A stretch of 64,000 nucleotides of DNA, taken from positions 40,449 to 104,448 of IMG/VR virus record IMGVR_UViG_3300046474_000239. One strand, 5' to 3'. Shown piece after piece: positions 55,851 to 63,109 of the stretch (position 1 is its first letter; the number at the start of each line of letters is the position of its first letter). The translations under genes were made by a program, and so were the position numbers. The stretch comes from a virus. The notes under the pieces were generated by a model. It was not told where the DNA came from, did no database searches, and saw only the letters and a list, made by a program, of their open reading frames with translations.

Positions 55851-56408
55851 ATGAGTGCGACCACCGACAAATTCATGAAGGCAGGCATCCCACGTTCATG
55901 CTGGGGCATCAGCGCGGAGGGCACCGGGAGGGGCTCGATTAACACCTGGGCGCTGGGCATGAAGGAGCGGGCGGAGCAGAAGGGTGCGTTACTCAGCGCC
56001 TACGTGCACATGGGCGGCGAAGACCGTAAGGACCGGGCGCGTCATGTCCTCGGTATCGAGCACGTCGAACTACTCGCTCGCCAGGCTTGCGTCAATGGCC
56101 AATCGGTGAAGTTGGTCCCGTTCTACAAACTGGTACACAATCTGGATCACCCAGCACCCCAGGACGAAGCGGAAGACTATTCCCCGCTTGTATTAGTCCT
56201 GGCCGTGCCGTACGTCCCAACCCCCGACCAGGCTGCCTGCTCAGTCCACCAGTACGTGACAATCATTGATCACCTGCTTGAGCACATCTACGATGGGGGC
56301 GCCCTGATCATTGGGGGCAATCAAACGATCAGCAAACATCTCAAGAGCGGTTACCCCGCCGCCCTTGAGCGCATGCTCGTCGAGAACGCAGAACTGTTCG
56401 AGGTGTAA
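55851..56408 (+). CDS. Possible helicase loader, 185 aa
   Basis: The ATG at 55851 follows GAGAGGTTGAT. Lies between initiator and helicase genes, where a loader is usual. Contains a hydrophobic strand SPLVLVLAVPYVP followed by helices and ALIIGGN, recalling the core of AAA+ loaders, but no Walker A is seen. Assignment rests mostly on position. Confidence 0.5.
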   Translation: MSATTDKFMKAGIPRSCWGISAEGTGRGSINTWALGMKERAEQKGALLSAYVHMGGEDRKDRARHVLGIEHVELLARQACVNGQSVKLVPFYKLVHNLDHPAPQDEAEDYSPLVLVLAVPYVPTPDQAACSVHQYVTIIDHLLEHIYDGGALIIGGNQTISKHLKSGYPAALERMLVENAELFEV

Positions 56409-56411
56409 CGG

Positions 56412-57686
56412 ATGAGCACTGGACTTAAATTCCTGTCGGCTGCCATGGCCAACGGTGCCGGGAACGCGATCTTGCGTCTCGACGCCAACCTGCTCCACGA
56501 AGAGCAGGAGATCATGGCCTACGAGTTCATCAGGAACTTCTATCGGGATTACCGAGAATGCCCGACTGCCTCGGCGGTCCAGGAGCAGACAGGCATTCGA
56601 CTACCTCGGGCGGACGGACCGCTGAAGTTCCATGAGGACAGCCTTCACGAACGGTACGAGTTCGAGATCATGCGGGAGAGCTACCAGTCTCTCCGCGAGA
56701 TGGTCAAGGACGGCAGACCGCGCCCGATGCAGGAGGTGATGGAAAACACGATCCGTCGCATCCGTCGCACGCACCGAGGTCCTGGCCTGATCAACATCGG
56801 CGATGCGATGGAGCTGTCCATCGACCGTCTGCAAAACATGCAGATGCAGGGCGGTATGTCCGGGGTCCCGACTCCGTGGCGCACCCTGAACATCATCACC
56901 TCGGGCTACCAGAACGGCGACCTGATCACCTGGGTGGGGCGGACCTCCCTGGGTAAAACGATGATGCTCCTGCACCAAGCGGAGTACGCTTACGATGCCG
57001 GGTACTCGGTCCTGTTCGTAACAACCGAGATGGCTGCCGAGGCAATCGCTCGACGCTGGATGGCGATGAAGTGGGGCTTCGATCCAGAGGCCCTGAAGAA
57101 CGCCCAGGTGTCGACCTACACGCTGCGCAAGATGCGAGCCCTCAATGCTGAGTTGCTCGGGCGGGAACGCTTCCGCCTACTGCCTGCCGGGATGAACTCT
57201 GACCTGTCAATCGTTGAAGCAGCAATCGACGAGATGCAGCCGGACATCCTGTTCCTCGACGGTGTGTACCTGATGAAGCCCAGCGGCAAGCAAGTACACC
57301 GCAGCAAGACCGAACAGGTCTCGGCAGTGTTCGACGAACTGAAGCAACGCAACATCGACGCCAACATCCCCTTCGTCGTGAACACGCAGTTCAGTCGACA
57401 AGCGGGTAAGGGCGGCAAGGACGGCAGCCTGGAATCCATCGGTCTGTCTGACACAATCGGTCAACACAGTTCCATCGTCATCGCGGTCAAGCCTGGCCCA
57501 ACCGACGATTGGAAGCGCTCCAGGGAACTGGACTTGCTCAAGGGTCGAGAAGGTGAAGAGGGTAAGGTCTACGTGAACTATTTGTTCAAGCCTACCAACC
57601 TCACTGAGATGACCGCAGCAGAGCTGGCAGCGGTACAGGAAGACTCCGGCCCGTCGATTGGGGCGGATGGCGAGATTTACAACTGA
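56412..57686 (+). CDS. DnaB-type replicative helicase, 424 aa
   Basis: Residues 150-400 carry the RecA-type core: TPWRTLNIITSGYQNGDLITWVG, Walker A GRTSLGKT (176-183), VTTEMAAE, Walker B DILFLDGVYLM, and VVNTQFSR. N-terminal helical domain is short. Unwinds DNA at the phage fork. Part of the replication operon with the DNA polymerase and primase. Confidence 0.85.
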   Translation: MSTGLKFLSAAMANGAGNAILRLDANLLHEEQEIMAYEFIRNFYRDYRECPTASAVQEQTGIRLPRADGPLKFHEDSLHERYEFEIMRESYQSLREMVKDGRPRPMQEVMENTIRRIRRTHRGPGLINIGDAMELSIDRLQNMQMQGGMSGVPTPWRTLNIITSGYQNGDLITWVGRTSLGKTMMLLHQAEYAYDAGYSVLFVTTEMAAEAIARRWMAMKWGFDPEALKNAQVSTYTLRKMRALNAELLGRERFRLLPAGMNSDLSIVEAAIDEMQPDILFLDGVYLMKPSGKQVHRSKTEQVSAVFDELKQRNIDANIPFVVNTQFSRQAGKGGKDGSLESIGLSDTIGQHSSIVIAVKPGPTDDWKRSRELDLLKGREGEEGKVYVNYLFKPTNLTEMTAAELAAVQEDSGPSIGADGEIYN

Positions 57687-57696
57687 GGACGAACCC

Positions 57697-60588
57697 ATGC
57701 CATGCGACACAACGTTGTGCCAAGGCTGCCCCATCGAAGGACTTCATAGGCCGGTAGAACCGACCGGCTTCGAGGACGCACCCTACCTGATCGTCACGGA
57801 CACCCCGAGCAAGGCCGGTGCCAAGGAAGGGCGGTTGATCCCTCCTGCATCGAACCTGATGCTGTTCAAGAATCTGGACAAGGAGGGCTTTGACCCCGAC
57901 GACTTCCAGGTGCACCCGTTGTGCCTCTGCGCCTATGACCAGAACCTGTACAAGAACACCGAGAAGAAGAAAATCCACAAGCACTGCCGTGCTCACCTGG
58001 AAGACTTCATCGACGAGGTTCGGCCGCGTGCGATCCTGCCCCTGGGTGCCGAAGCCGCGAGCCAGGTATTCAACAAGTCCACTAAGATCACGCAGGTGCG
58101 CGGTCTGGGTCACATGTCCGAAGAGTTCGGCGTACCCATCTTCCCGCTGATGTCCCCAGGCCTCGCTGTGATGTACGCGCAGAACGAACCGGTACTCGCC
58201 GCTGACTGCCGATCCTTCGGCCGCTTGGCAGATGCGAACTTCGACGTGGACGCTGCGGATGACTTCGTGACCGGTGAATACATAGAGATCGACGACCTAC
58301 AATTCCTGATCGACATGAAGCCAGAGCTGGTCTCATTCGACACCGAGACCACAGGTCTGCGTTGGTATCAGCGCGGGGTCAACGTGCGGACCTACGTCGA
58401 GTCTAAGCACAAGGGCAAGCCATGGTTCCAACCGCGCTTCCAGATCCTCACCATGCAGTTCACCGTGGAATCCGGTAAGGCGTATGTCCTGGTCTGGGAC
58501 CACCCAGAACGCCCGATACCCGAGGACCGTAAGCCTCGCCTACGCAACCAACTCCGCAAGCTGCTCTGCAACCCAGAAACGCTGGTAATCGGTCAGGGGC
58601 TCAAGTTCGATAACGTAGGCCTTTGGATGTCCGAAGGGATCCGCTTCGAGATCGGCGGCGACACCGCAATGCTGTGCGCTATCCACGACGAAAACCTGCC
58701 AGAGAAGAACCTCGACATCCTGACCAAGCTCCACGTCCCAGAGATGGCCGGGTACGCCGACCGGTTCAACACGACAGTGGACAAGTCGCGGATGTGGGAA
58801 GTGCCGATCAAGACGATGATCCCGTACGGCGGTGGCGACACCGACGCGGCGTTCCGCGTGTACGAGAAACTCGAAGACCTGGTAGCGGCGGATGCCAAGA
58901 ACTGGAACCACTACTGCGAGGTATCCATCCCAGGGCTGAACGCGATGGCTGGCCTGGAGACGCGAGGCATGTACGTCGACCTGGACCACGCCCTGCCAGA
59001 GTTCCAGACCTTCCTGGAAGCGGAGGTACTCAAGCAGCGGGACGCATTGCTGGCCCAGGTGCACCGCGACATCAAGCTGAAACATATCGAGCTGAAGAAG
59101 GGCAACGTCGAAGAGGCGCTCAAGCTGTCGCGCCAGGACTTCCTCAAGGACATCCTGTTCTACCATCCGAAGGGTTTCCGTCTGAAGCCAAAGGTCTTCA
59201 CCAAGACTACCGAGAAGCTGCCCGACCACATGAAGGAACCTTCATGCAGCTCGAAGGACCACCTGCCGTACTTCTTCGAAGACTGCCCGTTCACTTTCGA
59301 GCTGGCTGAGTACGTGAAGGACGCCACCCTGCTCAACAACAACGTGGTCAACTTCCAAGAAAAGTTCGTGGTCGACGGCATGGTTCGCCCGACGTACTTC
59401 CTGGACAAGGCGGTCACCCGGCGCACCAGCTCGAAAGACCCGAACGGCCAGAACTTCCCGAAGCGCGGCAAGAAAGCAAAGATGTACCAGAAGAGCTTTG
59501 TTGCTCCCGAGGGCTGGGTCGTCATCCAGTGCGACTTATCGCAGGCTGAGTTGCGCATCGCCGGGGACATGGCGAACGACCAAGAGATCATCAGGATCTA
59601 CAACGCCAACGGCGACATCCACATCACCACCGCTTGCCTGGCACTCAACGTCACTGAAGCGCAGTTCAAGTTACTGCCTGAGAAGGAGCGGAAGGACTGG
59701 CGTCAGAAGGCCAAGGCGATCAACTTCGGATTCATCTACGGCATGTCCTGGCGGAAATTTATGGTCTACGCCAAAACTCAATATGGCGTGGAGTTCACCG
59801 AGAAAGAAGCCAAGGCGATCCGTACCAACTACTTCAAAAAGTACAAGGGCCTGGCACGCTGGCACGAAGTCGTCAAAGCGTACGTCGCACAGCACGGCCA
59901 GATTCGCTCCTACAGCGGCCTGCTGCGCCACCTGCCACAGGTCAACAGCGAGGAGGAGTACATCCAGGCGGAAGCCATGCGCCAAGGCATCAACAGCCCG
60001 GTGCAAGAGTTCGGCTCAACCCTGGGCGTGATCAGCCTCGGGCGGATGAACGAAGAGATCGACCCCGAGTACATGCGCGTCTTCGGCTTCATCCACGATG
60101 CGATCTACGCCTACGTCCGGGAGGAGCATGTCGACTGGGGTCTCAAGGTTCTGAAGAGCTACATGCAGGGCAACGACCTGGAGAAACTTTTCGGCCGTAA
60201 AATGAAAGTGCCGATCATCGCTGACGCGGCCTTCGGCTGGAACCAGGGTGAGCTGTTCGAGCTGGGTGACTTCGGCGGGTTCAGCCTGACCGAACCGTAC
60301 GACTTCACGCAGATCAAAGACAAGGACGGCAAGCAGTTGGTAAACCTGCCCCGGCAGACCACTCCGCCTAACCGTGGACGCCTGCGGGGCTCGCCCTACA
60401 CCCTGGCTACAGACCTCGAAGATGAGACCGTGCAGCACATTGCCAGGCTTCGTCGGACAGGGGTGGGAGTTGCCAGTCGGCCAGGGGGCCGGACCACTAG
60501 CGCCAAGCGGATTGTCAGGCCTCCGCGTGTCGAGGAAGAGGCGCCATCGCCGACCCCAAGGCTCAGGCGCACTAGGGCTTCGGTGTAG
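57697..60588 (+). CDS. UDG-like / exonuclease / family A DNA polymerase, 963 aa
   Basis: The ATG at 57697 follows AGGACGAACCC. Residues 1-180 resemble a UDG-superfamily domain with a Cys cluster (C3, C8, C11), but GEAPG is replaced by TDTPS. A 3'-5' exonuclease follows (D215-T-E217). The polymerase has motif A CDLSQAELR (D613), motif B RQKAKAINFGFIYG (669-682) and motif C FIHDAIY (D801; Ala802 replaces the usual Glu). The C-terminus carries two basic peptides, KRIVRPPR and RLRRTR. Confidence 0.85.
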   Translation: MPCDTTLCQGCPIEGLHRPVEPTGFEDAPYLIVTDTPSKAGAKEGRLIPPASNLMLFKNLDKEGFDPDDFQVHPLCLCAYDQNLYKNTEKKKIHKHCRAHLEDFIDEVRPRAILPLGAEAASQVFNKSTKITQVRGLGHMSEEFGVPIFPLMSPGLAVMYAQNEPVLAADCRSFGRLADANFDVDAADDFVTGEYIEIDDLQFLIDMKPELVSFDTETTGLRWYQRGVNVRTYVESKHKGKPWFQPRFQILTMQFTVESGKAYVLVWDHPERPIPEDRKPRLRNQLRKLLCNPETLVIGQGLKFDNVGLWMSEGIRFEIGGDTAMLCAIHDENLPEKNLDILTKLHVPEMAGYADRFNTTVDKSRMWEVPIKTMIPYGGGDTDAAFRVYEKLEDLVAADAKNWNHYCEVSIPGLNAMAGLETRGMYVDLDHALPEFQTFLEAEVLKQRDALLAQVHRDIKLKHIELKKGNVEEALKLSRQDFLKDILFYHPKGFRLKPKVFTKTTEKLPDHMKEPSCSSKDHLPYFFEDCPFTFELAEYVKDATLLNNNVVNFQEKFVVDGMVRPTYFLDKAVTRRTSSKDPNGQNFPKRGKKAKMYQKSFVAPEGWVVIQCDLSQAELRIAGDMANDQEIIRIYNANGDIHITTACLALNVTEAQFKLLPEKERKDWRQKAKAINFGFIYGMSWRKFMVYAKTQYGVEFTEKEAKAIRTNYFKKYKGLARWHEVVKAYVAQHGQIRSYSGLLRHLPQVNSEEEYIQAEAMRQGINSPVQEFGSTLGVISLGRMNEEIDPEYMRVFGFIHDAIYAYVREEHVDWGLKVLKSYMQGNDLEKLFGRKMKVPIIADAAFGWNQGELFELGDFGGFSLTEPYDFTQIKDKDGKQLVNLPRQTTPPNRGRLRGSPYTLATDLEDETVQHIARLRRTGVGVASRPGGRTTSAKRIVRPPRVEEEAPSPTPRLRRTRASV

Positions 60589-60595
60589 CTAGGAG

Positions 60596-60618
60596 GGGGC
60601 GGGAACGCCCCTTAAACT
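60596..60618 (+). terminator. Weak terminator after polymerase gene
   Basis: GGGGCG (60596-60601) pairs with CGCCCC (60606-60611), GGAA loop, followed by TTAAACTT, which is only partly T-rich. Confidence 0.45.
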
Positions 60619-60645
60619 TCAGGAATCAACACAAGGAATTTCATC

Positions 60646-61107
60646 ATGTCCGAACGCATAATCCGCCGTACCAGAGCCGTTGCTCGCGGGGTCCTCCGTC
60701 AAGAGAACACCCACATCAAAGACATCGACGAGCGCATGCAATCAATTGCACGGAAGCGTCAGGAGATGCTCGCGGCGGCTCAAGAGATCAGTGAGCTGGA
60801 GAAGGAAGTCGAGGAGCTGATGAAGGCTGGCAAGCTCGAAGAGCACCAGTACCTGGACCTCCTGGCCCACTACGTCGAGACCAAGACCAACGCCAGCACC
60901 TTCGTCGATCCGAAAGTCCTGTACGCCAAGCTGAAAAACAAGGACGACTTCTTCAGTGTGGTCAAGGTCCAGGTCGGTGAGCTGAAGAACGTCATGACCG
61001 AGAAGGAGATCGAGCAGGTCGGCAAGGTCACCCCTGGCAAGGTCACCGGCAAGAAGTTCGAGATCATCGTCCCCAAAGACAAGGCAGGGCGCGGGAGGGG
61101 TAAATGA
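60646..61107 (+). CDS. Coiled-coil protein with basic N-terminal peptide, 153 aa
   Basis: AAGGAATTTCATC precedes the ATG. Begins SERIIRRTRAVARG, one of the shared basic peptides; residues 25-70 form a coiled coil; a basic, Gly-rich C-terminus follows. Dyad 19 encodes MQSIA at residue 31. Lies between polymerase and primase genes; role unknown. Confidence 0.65.
   Translation: MSERIIRRTRAVARGVLRQENTHIKDIDERMQSIARKRQEMLAAAQEISELEKEVEELMKAGKLEEHQYLDLLAHYVETKTNASTFVDPKVLYAKLKNKDDFFSVVKVQVGELKNVMTEKEIEQVGKVTPGKVTGKKFEIIVPKDKAGRGRGK
60737..60750. promoter_or_regulatory. Dyad site 19 (CA centre, intragenic)
   Basis: Exact core inside the coiled-coil gene, 90 bp after its start. Read as MQSIA. Confidence 0.85.
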
Positions 61108-61685
61108 GCAAGCGCATAGACGACAACGCGGTAGAGCACTTCGCTATCGCGCTGAAGCAGAAGATGGATGCGTCTCGCAAGAAAGGGCGGAACGGCTGGC
61201 ATGATCCAGGCCTCTGCCCTGCGTCGTTCCTGGCGGACCAGTTCATCGGCCACATCTATAAGGGCAACGCCGGGACCTTCGAGGACCTCGCAATCTTCTG
61301 CATGATGCTCCACCAGCGCGGCGAAGATCCGAAGGTCTTGGTCGAAGCGGCCCAGCGCAAGCAAGCGATACTCCTGCGGGGCCTGGAGGACGTGGTCTAC
61401 AACAAGACCCGCCTGGACGAAGCCGAGGAGCTACTCCAGGACGCGCTCAACAACTGCTCCCGCGAGAACCGCCACTCGATCAAGGACTTTTTCGAGAAGT
61501 ACAAGATCGAGATCCGGCCCGAGGAAGAGCCGGACTGCAAGGAGGAGGGCGCGGAAGCCTTCAGCAGCGGAGCCAACCTCAAGGCCAACCCGTACAAGGA
61601 AGGCTGTGACTGGCACGAGCTTTGGATCGCCGGGTGGAAAGAGGCTCAGACCGCTTTCGTGGCCTACGTGGACGCTAAGGAGTAG
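61104..61685 (+). CDS. Ead-like protein with RMF-like end, 193 aa
   Basis: Residues 8-80 follow a pattern common in small phage proteins (FAIALKQKMDASRKKGRNGWHDP, FLADQFIGHIYKGNAGTFEDLAIFCMML). The last 40 (GAEAFSSGANLKANPYKEGCDWHELWIAGWKEA) fit the ribosome modulation factor/CrpP-like domain: G-x-NPY and W-x2-GW. The link of the two parts is unusual. Coupled to the previous gene by ATGA. Confidence 0.6.
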   Translation: MSKRIDDNAVEHFAIALKQKMDASRKKGRNGWHDPGLCPASFLADQFIGHIYKGNAGTFEDLAIFCMMLHQRGEDPKVLVEAAQRKQAILLRGLEDVVYNKTRLDEAEELLQDALNNCSRENRHSIKDFFEKYKIEIRPEEEPDCKEEGAEAFSSGANLKANPYKEGCDWHELWIAGWKEAQTAFVAYVDAKE

Positions 61686-61688
61686 TAG

Positions 61689-62687
61689 ATGGACCGGGAG
61701 CAAATCAAGGAAGTCTGCCGCGAAGTATTCGGGCGGAACCACGACATGAAAGATCTGGGCAACTGGGTAGGTATGAAGTGCGTCCTCGCTCCCTGGACCC
61801 ATGCGAAGGGACACGACACCTCGCCCTCGGCCGGTGTGTCCGTCATCCCAGACGGAACCAGCATCTACAACTGTTTCACCTGCGGATCCCCCAAGCCGTT
61901 CCACCGCATGCTGGCTGACTATGCCGACTACAGCGGCGAAGACCTGGACGACCTGATCGAAGAGCTGGAAGAGGGTGAGTTCCTAGGTCCACTCAACGTG
62001 CCCGGCTACGACAAGATCCTTTCCGAGCGAGCCACCGACGAAGGCATACCGATGCCGATCCAGGAAGGCCTGTACATGGGTCTGTTCGAGTCGGCGGAGG
62101 GCCACCCCTACCTGCGGGAGCGGGGCATCTCACGAGCCATCACACGAGCCCTGGAGCTGCGCTTCGACCCATCCGATAGCGAGGGCGAACCACGTATCCT
62201 TTTCCCGGTACGCGGCCCGGACGGTCTCTTGTATGGCTTCAGCGGGCGGGCGATATACGAGGACGCGAGACTCAAGGTCCGCGACTACCACGGCCTGGTT
62301 AAGTCGGCCATGCTCCTGGGGAGTCACCTGGTACAGCCGAGCGATGACGTGTTAGTCGTAGAGGGCCTGTTCGACTACGCCAACGCCCATCAGTGTGGCT
62401 ATGCAGGCTGCGCGGTAATGCACTCTACTATGACAGACATCCAGGCGAGCATAGTCCGCAACCTCGGGCGCCCCACCTACCTGTTCTACGACAACGACGA
62501 CGCAGGGTTCAAAGGCGTAGTCCATGCCCGGAACAAGCTGGTAGGCCACGTACCCACGTTCGAGGTCACGTATCCCCGGATCAAGATTGAAGACGACTCC
62601 GAGCGCGGTTGGCATTGGCTGAAGGACCCAGGGGAGATGATCCCCGAAGACTTCGAGAGAATGCTCAAGGACGCGGAGCTTTTTTGA
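61689..62687 (+). CDS. DnaG-like primase with TOPRIM domain, 332 aa
   Basis: AAGGAGTAGTAG precedes the ATG. N-terminal zinc site (C31, H38 or H42, C62, C65) with DTSPSAGV and YNCFTCG, then a TOPRIM domain: VLVVEGLFDYANA and LFYDNDDAG. Makes RNA primers for the phage polymerase. Shorter than bacterial DnaG; no helicase part. The 3' end contains the next promoter. Confidence 0.8.
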   Translation: MDREQIKEVCREVFGRNHDMKDLGNWVGMKCVLAPWTHAKGHDTSPSAGVSVIPDGTSIYNCFTCGSPKPFHRMLADYADYSGEDLDDLIEELEEGEFLGPLNVPGYDKILSERATDEGIPMPIQEGLYMGLFESAEGHPYLRERGISRAITRALELRFDPSDSEGEPRILFPVRGPDGLLYGFSGRAIYEDARLKVRDYHGLVKSAMLLGSHLVQPSDDVLVVEGLFDYANAHQCGYAGCAVMHSTMTDIQASIVRNLGRPTYLFYDNDDAGFKGVVHARNKLVGHVPTFEVTYPRIKIEDDSERGWHWLKDPGEMIPEDFERMLKDAELF

Positions 62688-62712
62688 CAGGTAAGGGGCT
62701 CGTCCCTAGTAT
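62684..62712 (+). promoter_or_regulatory. Strong promoter at end of primase gene
   Basis: Perfect TTGACA (62684-62689), 17-bp spacer, TAGTAT (62707-62712). Expected start near 62719, four bases before the ATG at 62723. Confidence 0.7.
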
Positions 62713-62722
62713 CGGTACTTAC

Positions 62723-63109
62723 ATGACGACTCGTCATATTGCGAACCCAGACCTGCTGCTAGCCCACCTGAGACCTTTGCTCCAGGGAACGGCTGTAAAG
62801 CTCGTCGTAGAAATCAAACGCACCTACGGCAAGAAAGAACGCCTAGTGCAAAAAGGATTACTTATCGCTCCTGGAAGTGCCTACGGGCTAGTTGACCGGG
62901 CGGTAGTAGTCTCACTCCTTGGGAGTGGGAGTTGCGTCATCTTCCCGATGGCGAACACAAGCAAGGGTCAGTTGGTTAGAGCCGGGTTATCTCCCCAGCT
63001 AGCCATGGCTCTAATTGATCGACTGCAAATCCTCTACGGAGATTCACAAAATGGCACCACGCACTCGTACACCAAGCGCCGGTACAGGTCGAGACCGCGA
63101 CAGCGGTAA
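62723..63109 (+). CDS. Hypothetical protein, 128 aa, near-leaderless
   Basis: The ATG at 62723 lies about four bases after the expected start of transcription and has no ribosome-binding site. A TTG at 62684 in the same frame overlaps the primase stop (TTGA) and has GGAG upstream, giving 141 residues; both starts may be used. Helical/alpha-beta protein with a basic C-terminus that overlaps the next gene by 59 bp. Confidence 0.55.
   Translation: MTTRHIANPDLLLAHLRPLLQGTAVKLVVEIKRTYGKKERLVQKGLLIAPGSAYGLVDRAVVVSLLGSGSCVIFPMANTSKGQLVRAGLSPQLAMALIDRLQILYGDSQNGTTHSYTKRRYRSRPRQR

Noticed and set aside
308-60750. Dyads as a conserved protein motif (QSIA or QLIA)
   Set aside because: Several copies are intergenic, and intragenic copies are read in different frames as QSIA, QLIA or NCT, so selection is on the DNA or RNA, not the peptide.
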